The notes: generated from the letters alone by a model not told the origin. A stretch of DNA of 64,000 bases from Bacteroidales bacterium (GCA_017449525.1 JAFTFL010000005.1:124001-188000); one strand, 5' to 3'. Positions 51,999-61,271 are shown, counted from the stretch's first letter. A program made the numbers and translations.

Positions 51999-52940
51999 TT
52001 ACGCTTTGTTAAACCTTTCTTTGCCCTGTTTACAACGGGGGCAACGCCAGTCGGCGGGTAATGCTTCGAATGCCACTCCATCGTGTTCGGCAGGGTCGTA
52101 GACATAGCCGCACACGGAGCATACATATCGACCCGAGGCCTGCTGGTTTGAGAAGTCGACGGCGGCCAACGACGTCGGTACGGGATGATCCAGATCCATC
52201 ACCCGCTTGGCTTCCAAGTTTTCGTAGCCCTGTGGCGTATGCGTACCACAGTATACAGTGGGGCGACTGCGCACAAACTCACGCACGCGGTCGAGGGTTT
52301 CGCGAGCGGCGGCGGAGTCGTCGAAAACGATGGAGAGTTTGTTCTCATACAGAGCCTCGTCAACATAGGTAACGTCGCCGTGAAGCATGTAGAACAAGCC
52401 TTCGTTTTCCACTACCACGATGCTGTTACCATTGGTATGGCCTTTTGCTTTGATGAAGTGGATGCCAGGGACTATGGTCTGGCTTTCGGGAAAGTTGAAG
52501 TACGGCCCGTCAGTGAAATGCACGGGCACGAGGTTGGCTAAGCCTTGCAGTTCGTCGGCCTGCAGCTCGTCGGCACCGACATATATCTGGGCGTTGGGAA
52601 ACGAACGTAGCTCGCCGCTATGGTCAGAGTGGCGATGCGTGAGGAGAATCTTGGTTACCAACTCGGGCGTATACCCCAGCGAGGCCAGTGCCTCCACATA
52701 GGTGCAAATATTCTTACCCGTGTAGAGCATTGATTCCTCGGTAGGCACCTCTTCGGGAGTGCCTGCTGGCAACCCTGTGTCCACCAAGATAACTTCCGAA
52801 CCCGTGTCAATAAGATAATTTTGAAGGCTGCCACGATAGCGCACAGCGCGGTCGAAACGGTCCATCCCCTCTTCGCCACCAAAGACGAAGGGCTGACTGT
52901 AGAAGCCGTCGCGACGAAATTTAACTGCCTTGATTTCCAT
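51999..52940 (-). CDS. Metallo-beta-lactamase-fold hydrolase with C-terminal rubredoxin domain
   Basis: This 313-residue protein is read from ATG 52940 ([20 protein letters not shown]). The zinc-binding motif is [14 protein letters not shown] (HxHxDH), followed by [19 protein letters not shown] and [11 protein letters not shown]. The last 50 residues are a rubredoxin: [12 protein letters not shown]...[13 protein letters not shown] with two CxxC pairs. The fusion suggests an iron-binding, possibly redox-linked hydrolase, reminiscent of flavodiiron (rubrerythrin-linked) systems but without their diiron signature order. Substrate is unknown. DUF454 gene follows upstream on the same strand, 32 bp away. 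Confidence 0.88.
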   Translation of the reverse strand: MEIKAVKFRRDGFYSQPFVFGGEEGMDRFDRAVRYRGSLQNYLIDTGSEVILVDTGLPAGTPEEVPTEESMLYTGKNICTYVEALASLGYTPELVTKILLTHRHSDHSGELRSFPNAQIYVGADELQADELQGLANLVPVHFTDGPYFNFPESQTIVPGIHFIKAKGHTNGNSIVVVENEGLFYMLHGDVTYVDEALYENKLSIVFDDSAAARETLDRVREFVRSRPTVYCGTHTPQGYENLEAKRVMDLDHPVPTSLAAVDFSNQQASGRYVCSVCGYVYDPAEHDGVAFEALPADWRCPRCKQGKERFNKA

Positions 52941-52972
52941 AATTACTCTGTATGATGTGTTTTCCCAAACCG

Positions 52973-53350
52973 TCAATCGTCGTTCTTCGCATTGGGCACA
53001 GCAAAGATAACTACCAACAATCCCACAGCGCCAGCTATGGGGACGATGATGCGCGCCACCGACCCCTCTGGGATGAATACCCACGTAGACAGCAGCACCA
53101 TAACCACCATCATGCCAGAGGCTCCAGCCTTCTGCGCCACCGTCATACCGCCACGTCGGTGGTAGCTACGGATGTATTTACCCAACCATGAATCGAGAAG
53201 CCACTGCTGCAACCGCGGCGAACTGCGGTAGAAGAGCCACGAGGCCAGCAATAGGAAAGGGGTGGTGGGCAATCCTGGTACCACAACACCGAGCGCACCC
53301 AGCCCTACAGCTACCAGTCCCAACAGGATATAGAGGTATTTTTTCATCAT
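52973..53350 (-). CDS. DUF454 (YbaN-like) inner membrane protein
   Basis: This 125-residue protein is read from ATG 53350 ([11 protein letters not shown]), or one codon later. The DUF454 pattern is [25 protein letters not shown] at about 16-40, [19 protein letters not shown], then [14 protein letters not shown] and a final hydrophobic segment. The topology suggests three to four transmembrane helices. Its function is unknown; relatives lie near heme-uptake or redox genes in some genera. A promoter element lies at 53382-53389. Confidence 0.9.
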   Translation of the reverse strand: MMKKYLYILLGLVAVGLGALGVVVPGLPTTPFLLLASWLFYRSSPRLQQWLLDSWLGKYIRSYHRRGGMTVAQKAGASGMMVVMVLLSTWVFIPEGSVARIIVPIAGAVGLLVVIFAVPNAKNDD

Positions 53351-53381
53351 TCGTGTCTTTACGCATCGTGCTAACGACGTG

Positions 53382-53389
53382 CAAAGGTA
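53382..53389 (-). promoter_or_regulatory. Promoter -7 element for DUF454 / rubredoxin-hydrolase genes (TACCTTTG)
   Basis: The minus strand reads TACCTTTG 32 bp upstream of the DUF454 start. Confidence 0.6.
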
Positions 53390-53848
53390 CAAATAATCAT
53401 TCATTCGGAGGGGAAACCCACAAAAAGATACACCATGTAAACCACAATACCACCCCCAGTCCACTCACCTCGTTCCTCTCCCAACCCCATCATCTACCTT
53501 GCCGCCCCACTCCTACGCACTATTTTCCATTCCTCATTCTCCCTTTAATGGACGTACGTCGCCTTCCAACCGAACATCTTTTACCACACTATCACACCTA
53601 TATTCCGCTGATCACGCCTGCCATCGTCTCAACATTCAAATGACTATCCACCGACATACATATGTCTACTCGCTAACATGCTCATGTCTGTTCATCCAGA
53701 TAGTATCCTTGTAGGTCTATATAGCATAAATACTATCCAACTATTATCTAAAAAAAAGCGAAGCCTATCTCGATTTGAAAAAGACGTTCGTCATTGCCAC
53801 AAACAACGCGTACTTTGATTTATAGTCTTAACTTCCTTCTTCGCCACA
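53390..53848. other. AT-rich intergenic region without recognisable gene
   Basis: Only short frames without family similarity are seen. A run TAAAAAAAAGCG lies near 53750. The base composition is AT-richer than the coding DNA to the left. Confidence 0.4.
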
Positions 53849-54024
53849 TCAGGCCACACTCCCAGCCAGCGCGGCACCGCTCACCTCGCCCATGAGACCC
53901 CGGTTGCTGCCTCCGTAAAGCAGCGTGTGCCCACCTTCGGCTATCCGCGTCCTAGTTCTCGCGCCGCAACGGCATGCTTTTCATTGTTCGGGCCCGACGA
54001 CCTGCAAAAGACTGAGATGTTCAT
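53849..54024 (-). pseudogene. Truncated LOG-family relic (frameshifted)
   Basis: From ATG 54024 the frame reads MNISVFCRSSGPNNEKHAVA and ELG, then a stop; a shift by one base continues RIAEGGHTLLYGGSNRGLMG and EVSGAALAGSVA, ending at a stop at 53849. This aligns with residues 1-60 of the intact LOG protein at 37500-38057 (MNIAVFC..., GGSNLGLMGAVS). The remaining two thirds, including PGGxGTxxE, are missing. It is a decayed second copy. Confidence 0.8.
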
Positions 54025-54028
54025 GCTA

Positions 54029-54481
54029 TTATTCGTTTTCATCATCTTCTGATTCTGCCCCTGCGCTACACGCTTTCCTGTAATGATGTAATCGATAATT
54101 CTCGTTGTATGGGCAAACCCCATAACCTATTGATACCCAAAAGTAAGTCCAGCGTTGGGTTACTATGGCATACACCAGAGTGCCTACCATCCATCGTAAT
54201 TCAAATACATTACGTACTGGCTTTAGCTCGATGTCGGCCTTTAAAAAATCCCATACCAATTGTAGATAATACAGGAATTTCTCGAAGAATATCGAACAAC
54301 AAGCACCCGCAACACTTATACGATATTGAATCTTTTTCAAAGGTTGTCCATGTTGTTTTATTATCTCTGTGCAATCTGTTGTTGCGTTTTTGTAATTTCG
54401 GATCGCATCATTGCGAAACCGTGTTTCAGTGCTAAAAATTGACCTCAAGCCATTGCAAACGGCATTACTTGGCCGAAACAT
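54029..54481 (-). CDS. Hypothetical protein, unrecognised
   Basis: A 150-codon frame in AT-rich DNA directly upstream of the LOG relic. It is rich in Phe, Tyr and Trp with a hydrophobic centre (GACCSIFFEKFLYYL; RWTYFWVSIGYGV) and an acidic end. I do not recognise the family. The frame may be a real but rapidly evolving gene or a chance open frame, as no clear ribosome binding site or promoter is seen. The zinc-ribbon gene lies 155 bp further upstream on the same strand. Confidence 0.3.
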   Translation of the reverse strand: MFRPSNAVCNGLRSIFSTETRFRNDAIRNYKNATTDCTEIIKQHGQPLKKIQYRISVAGACCSIFFEKFLYYLQLVWDFLKADIELKPVRNVFELRWMVGTLVYAIVTQRWTYFWVSIGYGVCPYNENYRLHHYRKACSAGAESEDDENE

Positions 54482-54636
54482 CGACTTCGCACCAAAGCGG
54501 GACGCATCGCACGGCTGTTTCGTAGTTGTGCAGCAGTGCAGGGTGACGTTTCCTGGCTGTCAATGTTCTCCACATTTATGCGAGGAGCATTACATAAACC
54601 GTTCCGTGGCCTCACGACGGTGCAAGAGCTGCTGCG

Positions 54637-54906
54637 CTACTTCTGCCAGCGCTTGAGCGTGGGGAAGTAGCGTAGCAGCTCCTGGCGGTACTCTTCGGCA
54701 GTGAGGTGCAGCCCAGCGTCTTTGTTGAACTCGTTGACGTACTGCACGCAGAAGTCGACCATCTGCTCCATCGAGCACTCCTGCGTAAAGTGGCCATCGG
54801 CGAAGCAGTACTGGCAGTAGTCTGGATTGTCGCTCACGACCTCCTCGCTGAGGGGCATGCCGCAACTCTGGCAGAAGCGCTGCTGGTTAGAAAAGGAGCT
54901 ATCCAT
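54637..54906 (-). CDS. Small zinc-ribbon protein
   Basis: This 89-residue protein is read from ATG 54906 (MDSSFSNQQRFCQSCGMPL). The N-terminal zinc ribbon uses CQSC and CQYC pairs separated by about 18 residues; the rest is helical with FNKDAGLHLTAEEYRQELLR. This is the 'putative zinc ribbon domain' family, small proteins often next to transcription regulators; function unknown. Its start overlaps the stop of the upstream membrane-protein gene by 8 bp. Confidence 0.85.
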   Translation of the reverse strand: MDSSFSNQQRFCQSCGMPLSEEVVSDNPDYCQYCFADGHFTQECSMEQMVDFCVQYVNEFNKDAGLHLTAEEYRQELLRYFPTLKRWQK

Positions 54907-55090
54907 TGTTTTTGTTATTTGAGAAAATTCGAACTCCGATGAAGACAACACCTCCAGCCAGTGCTCCGATAATGGAGCTTCCCCAACTATTTATAAGACC
55001 GAAAATTGCGCACATAAGGATGTATGTCGCAACAAATACGGCAAAGAAAAGCAGATTATTTATCCAGTCCTTTTTAAAAGGTTTGTTCAT
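54899..55090 (-). CDS. Small membrane protein
   Basis: This 63-residue protein has a basic N-terminus (MNKPFKKDWINN) and two hydrophobic segments at about 14-33 and 36-55, with a polar NNKNNG end. It overlaps the zinc-ribbon gene start by 8 bp, so they are translationally coupled. I do not recognise a family; paired small proteins of this kind can act in membrane stress or as TA-like modules, but nothing here shows that. Confidence 0.65.
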   Translation of the reverse strand: MNKPFKKDWINNLLFFAVFVATYILMCAIFGLINSWGSSIIGALAGGVVFIGVRIFSNNKNNG

Positions 55091-55141
55091 CTTGGTATCA
55101 TTTCCGAGTCAATACTATATGGACTTTCTCAACGATGTCGG

Positions 55142-56158
55142 TTATAACTCAACATATTCATATCCAGAATAGAATAGGGTTTTCTGCTGACCAAGTTTTT
55201 CTTTAGTAGCTTTTATTGCCACCTCCGAACGGTCAATTCCTATCCAAATACGGCCATTGTCTGTCGCCGACTTCAAGGTAGTTCCACTGCCGCAATAACA
55301 ATCCAACACAATGCTATCCTCGTTGGATGAGGTTTGGATAATCATGTCGATAAACTCTTGATTCTTCTCTGTTGGATAGGTTGGATATTGAGGGTCTTTA
55401 TAATCTAACCACACGTCTTGGACCCGTTTCCCATCCTGTTCGTTAGCATAGTTGATCTTTCTCGGATTGCCATTTGCCGACCATTCAATGAGGCCATTGC
55501 GATCTAACTCTTCCAACATTGACACTTCCGTGCGCCAATGCCTACCCTTTGGTGGCATAATGCCTTTAAACGGCTGTGGATTGGCACTTTCTCCCGGAGC
55601 ATGGATGGGTACGGTGGTGTATCTACGTCCTTGTTTGTCTATTTTGGGGAATAATTTCTCAATATCTTTTTCGGAGTATTCCCATCGGGGTTCGTTCCAT
55701 ATTGGAGTAGCTGTTTTTGTATAAAATAGGATAAGGTCTTTTATATTGCCATAGCCAACGCGGTCGAAATTCTTTGGATTACATTTGATACGGGTAATGT
55801 CGCTTCGGAAATTCTCGATGCCAAACACCTCGTCCATCATCACTTTTAAATAGTGCCCTATTTTGTAATCTGTGTGCAGATAGATTGACCCCCTGTCGGA
55901 AAGCAGTTCTTTTAGCAGAACACATCTTTCACGGATTTCTTCTACAAATTCTTTCCCCGTAACCTTATCGGAATAGGCCACCTCACCACGTCTTGCACTG
56001 CTGATTGTTGATGCTCTGCCATCGCTTACGACGAAATCAGAACCTGTTGCAAATGGGGGATCGATGTATACAAGATCCACTTTCCCCTCCATGTGCATAT
56101 TATCCAATAAATAATGGAGAGCTTTGATATTCTCACTATGAATAAGTGTATTGTTCAT
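55142..56158 (-). CDS. Type II DNA methyltransferase (beta-class, N6-adenine or N4-cytosine)
   Basis: This 338-residue enzyme has motif IV VYIDPPF at about residues 30-36 before motif I VLDCYCGSGTT at about 293-303, the beta-class order. Between them lie ERCVLLKELLSDRGSIYLHTD and WRTEVSMLEELDRNGLIEW. DPPF usually indicates an N6-adenine or N4-cytosine methylase. It begins 2 bp after the restriction gene stop. The base composition is AT-rich compared with the flanking housekeeping genes, consistent with horizontal transfer. Recognition sequence is unknown. Confidence 0.92.
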   Translation of the reverse strand: MNNTLIHSENIKALHYLLDNMHMEGKVDLVYIDPPFATGSDFVVSDGRASTISSARRGEVAYSDKVTGKEFVEEIRERCVLLKELLSDRGSIYLHTDYKIGHYLKVMMDEVFGIENFRSDITRIKCNPKNFDRVGYGNIKDLILFYTKTATPIWNEPRWEYSEKDIEKLFPKIDKQGRRYTTVPIHAPGESANPQPFKGIMPPKGRHWRTEVSMLEELDRNGLIEWSANGNPRKINYANEQDGKRVQDVWLDYKDPQYPTYPTEKNQEFIDMIIQTSSNEDSIVLDCYCGSGTTLKSATDNGRIWIGIDRSEVAIKATKEKLGQQKTLFYSGYEYVEL

Positions 56159-56160
56159 TG

Positions 56161-56940
56161 CTATAACGTATAAAGAAAATCGCGCAATAGTAGTGCGCTC
56201 ATCACGGGAATGTTGCTTTCACTTATTCTGCGATACATCTTTTTGCGAGAACGAATGTATAGCACCCCATCCAAAATAGCTATGCAGTGCACATTCTTAT
56301 TTACTTTCGCCTCAACCGTCGTTATAGCATCAAGAAATTGGTCGTTTTGATGTCCTCCTTCATCTGAAATAAACTTCGCCTCTCCAATAACGTATTGTTG
56401 GTTTCTATAGGCGATGAAATCTATCCCCTTGTCCCTTGTATAACCGAGGTTTGCTTGCGCGAATTGCATCAATGCATTGTCGCTTCCATCAAGAATAACG
56501 TTATTCATATCCTTGGAGAAATCTTCTATACTGACCATATCCATCCCTAATATACCTTGTTGCACCCATCGCCTGAATAATGGTCCCATTTGGCGGTTGG
56601 TTTCCTTGGGTTGGGAACACCGCTCATATAGTTGGGCAATTGACATTTCATGTATCCTTCCACAAATGCGATTCACAGTGTCAGGATTTCTATCTATGGC
56701 ACTCTTGTCTCTCCGCAGATAGGGAACATATCCGTCCTTTATTGGGAACAAATCTAACTCCAATAGCGCACGAAGCAATGCTTTGTTGTCTTTGCCATTG
56801 TAAGATGTTTCTATTCTATTCCACACTGCTTCGTCGATTTCTCGTATGGAGTCTGGAGACAATGGGTATACAGAAAAAAGCAAATCCAAATAGTTGCGTT
56901 GGTTTGCCAATTCTATTGATTGCATAGTAAAATAGTTCAT
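56161..56940 (-). CDS. Type II restriction endonuclease (PD-(D/E)xK-like)
   Basis: This 259-residue protein is read from ATG 56940 (MNYFTMQSIELANQRNYLD); a longer frame to 57009 runs through the transketolase terminator and is rejected. The nuclease core is near residues 170-200: DKGIDFIAYRNQQYVIGEAKF, with Asp and the E-A-K pair forming the expected PD-(D/E)xK site, followed by DEGGHQNDQFLDAI. I recall similar wording in Tsp45I-type enzymes but cannot confirm it. With the methylase it forms a compact R-M system ordered R then M. AT-rich, probably acquired. Confidence 0.75.
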   Translation of the reverse strand: MNYFTMQSIELANQRNYLDLLFSVYPLSPDSIREIDEAVWNRIETSYNGKDNKALLRALLELDLFPIKDGYVPYLRRDKSAIDRNPDTVNRICGRIHEMSIAQLYERCSQPKETNRQMGPLFRRWVQQGILGMDMVSIEDFSKDMNNVILDGSDNALMQFAQANLGYTRDKGIDFIAYRNQQYVIGEAKFISDEGGHQNDQFLDAITTVEAKVNKNVHCIAILDGVLYIRSRKKMYRRISESNIPVMSALLLRDFLYTL

Positions 56941-56963
56941 TGCCGATTCTAATTTTATGACAC

Positions 56964-57000
56964 CACGCCGTGGCTCAAAACATGCTTGAGCCACAGCGTG
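56964..57000 (-). terminator. Hairpin between transketolase C-half and the restriction gene
   Basis: CACGCCGTGGCTCAA pairs with TTGAGCCACAGCGTG (one C/A mismatch) around a 7-nt loop; on the minus strand the stem is followed by TCATAAAATT. Confidence 0.7.
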
Positions 57001-57008
57001 ATATTGCA

Positions 57009-57962
57009 TTACTTGCGTTTCAGCACGGCGTGCACCTTCTCGACGATGTCCGCGGCGCGGAGGTGGTAGTTGGTGAGCATCTCGTCGGGCGTGCCGCTCT
57101 CGCCGAAGCGGTCATCCACGGCCACGTACTCCATCGGCGTGGGGCAGCGGAGGGCGAGGGTTTGCGCGATGCTGTCGCCGAGGCCGCCGTTGAAGAGGTG
57201 CTCCTCGCAGGTAACGACGGCACGGGTCTTGTGGGCGCTGGCCACGACGGCCTCCACGTCGAGCGGTTTAATGGTATGAATGTTGATTACCTCAGCACTC
57301 ACGCCCTCTTTCTCCAACTGCTCGGCGGCTTGCAGGGCTTCCCACACAAGGTGTCCACAGGCGAAAAGCGTAACGTCGCGACCCTCGCTCAGCAGCTGGG
57401 CCTTGCCGATCTCGAAGGTCTGCTCCTCGGGCGTAAAACAAGGCATCTTGCTGCGGCCAAGGCGCAGGTAGACGGGCCCGACGTGCTCGGCGGCAGCCAA
57501 CGTAGCGGCCTTGGCCTGGTTGAAGTCGCACGGCACGAGCACGGTCATACCCGGCAAGGCTTTCATGAGGGCGATGTCTTCCATGGTCTGGTGCGTCGCG
57601 CCGTCCTCGCCGAGCGAGATGCCAGCGTGCGAGCCACAGATCTTGACGTTCTTGTTGCTGTAGGCCACAACCTGGCGAATCTGGTCGTAGACACGGCCTG
57701 TAACGAACTCGGCGAAGCCGCCGATGAAGGGCACCTTGCCGCAGAGCGAGAGGCCGGCGGCGATACCGACCATATTGGCCTCGGCGATGCCGCACTGGAT
57801 GAAGCGTTCGGGTAACTCCTTGGCGAAGCCGTCCATCTTGACGCTGCCTTTCACGTCGGCGCTCAGCGCAACGACATTCTCATTTCTGCGGCCAGCCGCT
57901 ACAAGACCCTCGCCCATACCAGCACGCAACTCTTTCATTGATTTGTTTTCGTAGTGTGTCAT
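57009..57962 (-). CDS. Transketolase, C-terminal subunit
   Basis: This 317-residue protein is read from ATG 57962 (MTHYENKSMKELRAGMGEG); an in-frame ATG eight codons upstream is also possible. It is the pyrimidine-binding plus C-terminal half: FIQCGIAEANMVGIAAGLSL with the catalytic Glu at about 64, FAEFVTGRVYDQIRQ, ISLGEDGATHQTMEDI and the C-terminal TCEEHLFNGGLGDSIA and FGESGTPDEML. It pairs with the N-terminal subunit at 29388-30236. The two genes are usually neighbours; here they lie about 27 kb apart and on opposite strands. Confidence 0.93.
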   Translation of the reverse strand: MTHYENKSMKELRAGMGEGLVAAGRRNENVVALSADVKGSVKMDGFAKELPERFIQCGIAEANMVGIAAGLSLCGKVPFIGGFAEFVTGRVYDQIRQVVAYSNKNVKICGSHAGISLGEDGATHQTMEDIALMKALPGMTVLVPCDFNQAKAATLAAAEHVGPVYLRLGRSKMPCFTPEEQTFEIGKAQLLSEGRDVTLFACGHLVWEALQAAEQLEKEGVSAEVINIHTIKPLDVEAVVASAHKTRAVVTCEEHLFNGGLGDSIAQTLALRCPTPMEYVAVDDRFGESGTPDEMLTNYHLRAADIVEKVHAVLKRK

Positions 57963-58496
57963 TTTATGGTTGCTTTTATTACTCAATCCTTATTTTTCTC
58001 TTGGTGCTCCTTTTTTGTGGATTCACTCGTTAGGCTCGTGAGTCATACTACGCTCAGCAAGTTCACAAGCAAACTTCCTCTGTCAGACAATTATGTACCT
58101 TCTATGTGGCCATTATGGTAAATCACTCCACATTAACGCTATTTCAACAAGAACATTGCCCGTACTTCTCGTCTCTTTCCTCCGAATCTGAAATAATCTT
58201 ATCTGAAACGGAGAAAAATATGTACTTTTGCACTCGATTTCGACAGTCGAAATCACGAGGCGTTATGCTCGTTCTTGTTGATGGGAATGTAGGAAACTCA
58301 CAGCGGCAAGGCAGTGTAATGGTTCTCGCTACATATAGCGTGGACTGTTACGGCTACATCTTCCGCAAAGGTCTTTCCTACAACCTCCATCAAAAGACGT
58401 GGTGTATCAGAGCCACGCTTCGTTTGCAGGAATGTTTATTGTGGTTCGGATAAACACAGAGATGATAAACCCGACACGTGTTAGGGAAATTCAACT
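57963..58496. other. Intergenic region with one promoter element
   Basis: No clear gene. TACTTTTG at 58223-58230 (+) fits the -7 consensus and could drive the membrane-protein gene at 58497 with a long leader. A 62-codon frame from 58264 (MLVLVDGNVGNSQRQG) is possible but unsupported. Confidence 0.4.
58223..58230 (+). promoter_or_regulatory. Promoter -7 element (TACTTTTG)
   Basis: TACTTTTG fits TAnnTTTG; the first plausible gene start on this strand is 58497. Confidence 0.4.
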
Positions 58497-58943
58497 ATGT
58501 CAAGATGGATTATACAAGAAGATGACGGAACTAGTGATGGCTTTTGGATGGCTATGGCTATGTTCTTTATGTCAGTGGTATTGGCTGTTGTTGGATCCAT
58601 TATCGCCATATTTGCTGCTTTTTGTTTGGTAGGCATTATATGGGGTACATTCATGAGTTTGAAGAACTATATTAGCGGAGCGGTTCTATACCCCACCAGC
58701 ATGGGCAAAACTATTTCTTATGCCTGGTTTAGCAACGTTGAACAGATGCAATGGTTTTTTGATAGCGCGAGGGACTACACCCATATCTTACCAGCCCTCA
58801 TCAAGCCCTTTCTTGTTATGGCTGGTGTTGGTGTAATTTTTGTGGGCACTGTCCTTTTCCCTGCTTGGATCATTCTTCATGCTGCATTGATGATACTTTT
58901 TCTTCCATTCATCTTGGTTAAAGCAACCCAAAGCAGGCATTGA
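58497..58943 (+). CDS. Hypothetical membrane protein
   Basis: This 148-residue protein has an N-terminal polar stretch, hydrophobic segments at about 17-52 (likely two helices) and 100-140 (likely two helices), and a small polar loop with SMGKTISYAWF. I recognise no family. It lies alone between the transketolase and the peptide operon in AT-rich DNA; a promoter element lies 270 bp upstream. Confidence 0.6.
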   Translation: MSRWIIQEDDGTSDGFWMAMAMFFMSVVLAVVGSIIAIFAAFCLVGIIWGTFMSLKNYISGAVLYPTSMGKTISYAWFSNVEQMQWFFDSARDYTHILPALIKPFLVMAGVGVIFVGTVLFPAWIILHAALMILFLPFILVKATQSRH

Positions 58944-59930
58944 AACACTCTCGCATTCTTTGTTTCTGAGGATGCATACTCAGCTTTCCACACCCTGCGA
59001 ATCTACAATTCCTCGAATAGTAGACGTTTCACCTCTTTTTCTCCAAGAGCCGAGGCTCCAACGGCTGCAAACACCTCGTATAAGCGCTCCTTTATTCGGT
59101 GCCGAGGATGCAAATAAAATGGTGCACTTCGCAAAAGTCAATTCCCTGACCAATATCAATCTCCTCAACTTGATTACAAGTATAGGTGCATATTTGATTA
59201 CTAAGAAAAAAAGTAGAGGCTCATCCTTGACATTATAGAACTGCTTGGCATTAGTGTATACAAGCGCACTAACGGCATTCTGATCATCCCAATGGGGAGC
59301 GTTTGTGAGGAGAGGTTTCATCACGTCTGATGTATCCATTCCTCACAACTGAGAAACATTTGTATAGATTGTAGTGAATTAATACATCTGCATGTCTTCG
59401 TGTGTAAAATGTGAGTAGAAAAGCCAAATCATGCATCATTTCGCTTGATGCACAACATCGCTGCACAAAGGCAAAGACACTCGAGTTCAACTTTATGCCG
59501 TGGGCAGAGCATGCCTTGCCTGCCATTAAGGATTGCCACATTCCCACAGAGTTGATTCCACACACTCCTAACGGCATCCCCGTATCTGTAAATCTTCGTT
59601 GAGATGATACCTTCGTTGAGAATGAACATCGACATCTACAAACTGAACGTTATTAACAGTTTACAAAAACACACAGCAAATGACTACTGCTCTTAGAGTT
59701 CGTATGGGTTTCAATACCCCTGTCATCATCCGTTTCCCCTTCGAGTACATGGTTGCACAATTTCCATAAACCACACTTGTCCGATTCAACCGTAACTATC
59801 CGCAAGTGGCCTCAGGAAACATCAACAATTATCTGCCATTCACGGAGAATATCCATAAGGAAGTAGCACCGCTCTATCAGTAAACTATCGCCCTTACACC
59901 TCGTCAAAGGACATCACCATTATACGGAGA
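58944..59930. other. AT-rich region of decayed or unassigned sequence
   Basis: Nearly 1 kb without a credible intact gene. Frames such as 58980-59339 (minus) and 59411-59602 (plus, HIPTELIPHTPNGIPVSVNL) have protein-like stretches that do not connect, suggesting relics, but no family is recognisable. Confidence 0.35.
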
Positions 59931-60305
59931 TTATCCCTTTTCCGAAAACGCCTTACGATCTCTGACAATGTCACTCAGGTTATCCAAGGCCCACCCCACA
60001 AGGCTATGGATGTAGGGCAGGAGCGAGCGGGATCTGTCGGTGAGTTCATACTCCACGCGAGGTGGAACCTCAGCGTAGGCGTGGCGCAGCACGAGGCCGT
60101 CGGCTTCGAGGTCGCGCAGAGTTTGGGTGAGCATTTTTTGCGAGATGTCGGGGATAGCGGCTTCGATGGTCTTGAAGCGCATGGGTTGCCCTGTGCCGTC
60201 GAGGGTGAGCAGCACGAGGACATACCATTTTTCTCCGATGCGCGACAGCACATTGCGCACGGGACATTCTGGGAATAGTGGGTCGAGGACTTGATCCTTT
60301 TTCAT
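59931..60305 (-). CDS. HxlR-family transcriptional regulator
   Basis: This 124-residue winged-helix protein shows the HxlR pattern: FPECPVRNVLSRIGEKWYVL at about 10-29, FKTIEAAIPDISQKMLTQTL, LEADGLVLRHAYAEVPPRVE and YELTDRSRSLLP. The conserved early Cys (CPVRNVL) is present; in several HxlR proteins this Cys senses electrophiles or disulfide stress. It is the last gene of the five-gene operon, 6 bp after the MDR oxidoreductase gene, and may control it. Direct evidence of its operator is lacking. Confidence 0.92.
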   Translation of the reverse strand: MKKDQVLDPLFPECPVRNVLSRIGEKWYVLVLLTLDGTGQPMRFKTIEAAIPDISQKMLTQTLRDLEADGLVLRHAYAEVPPRVEYELTDRSRSLLPYIHSLVGWALDNLSDIVRDRKAFSEKG

Positions 60306-60311
60306 AACGAT

Positions 60312-61271
60312 TTACATTTTCAGGATTATCTTGCCACCTGCACCACCTTTTTCCAGAAGCGTGTGGGCTTCCACGATTTCGTCCAACGAAAAAACTTTGC
60401 TATATAAGGGCTTGATGTCGGCTTTTGATATCAGCGAGAAGATGCCGTCGATGGCTTCCTGCGTGGGGAAGTTAGAGAAGAAGCCCGTGAGGAACACACC
60501 ATTGGGGATATACTTGATGGGATCGAACTGCTGAACGGTGAAAACATTGCCGAGAATTCCCGTGCTACAGACGTAGCCAGAGTGACTCACGGTGAGCAAC
60601 GAGTCGCGCAATGTCTTAGGACCAATCAGTTCCAAGACCTTGTTGGGGCGTACAGGTAATTGTTGCTCACTGATGCGTTCATCGTCAATGATACAATAGT
60701 CAGCACCGATAGCTTTCAACCCCTCAAACGACGACTCGCGACGAGCAGCGGCAATGACGGTGGCGCCGATGGCGTTGGCCAGTTGGATGGCAGCCTGGCC
60801 TACTGTACTGGTGGCTCCACGGACGAGCATGGTGTCATTTTCATTCAGCAGCAAACATTCTTTCAGCGAGCCATAGGCCGTGTAGTAGGTTTCAGGGATA
60901 GCGGCAAGCGAAAGCCAATCGAGGGCAGAGTCCACCTTGAACACATTCTTCGACGGCAGCAGGGCATACTCGGCATAACTACCATTGAATGAGCGCCCCA
61001 TACCACCCATGAGAGCAACAACCTTGTCTCCCTTATCAAGTCTGGAGTCGGACGGATCAGCCACCTCACCGACACACTCAATGCCTGGTATAATGGGGGT
61101 ATTGATGTAATCGTTGTCGGCTTCGAACTTTCTCAACAGGGCTTCTGAATGGTTAAGCCCCGCAGCATGTACCTTCACCAGCACCCATCCGGGCCGTACT
61201 TTTGGAATAGGTATTTCGCTCACATGCAAGTCTTCTGCTTTGCAACACTTCTCTAATACGATTGCTTTCAT
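60312..61271 (-). CDS. MDR-superfamily quinone oxidoreductase-like protein
   Basis: This 319-residue protein belongs to the medium-chain dehydrogenase/reductase superfamily: an N-terminal GroES-like domain (VRPGWVLVKVHAAGLNHSEA, IIPGIECVGEV), the nucleotide motif VRGATSTVGQAAIQLA and a C-terminal GGKIILKM. Structural zinc Cys residues are absent, so it is of the zinc-free quinone oxidoreductase type using NAD(P)H. It lies 3 bp after the PPOx-ferredoxin gene in the peptide operon. A quinone-like or enone substrate is possible; HxlR-MDR pairs alone are a common electrophile-response unit, so its link to the peptide is inference. Confidence 0.88.
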   Translation of the reverse strand: MKAIVLEKCCKAEDLHVSEIPIPKVRPGWVLVKVHAAGLNHSEALLRKFEADNDYINTPIIPGIECVGEVADPSDSRLDKGDKVVALMGGMGRSFNGSYAEYALLPSKNVFKVDSALDWLSLAAIPETYYTAYGSLKECLLLNENDTMLVRGATSTVGQAAIQLANAIGATVIAAARRESSFEGLKAIGADYCIIDDERISEQQLPVRPNKVLELIGPKTLRDSLLTVSHSGYVCSTGILGNVFTVQQFDPIKYIPNGVFLTGFFSNFPTQEAIDGIFSLISKADIKPLYSKVFSLDEIVEAHTLLEKGGAGGKIILKM

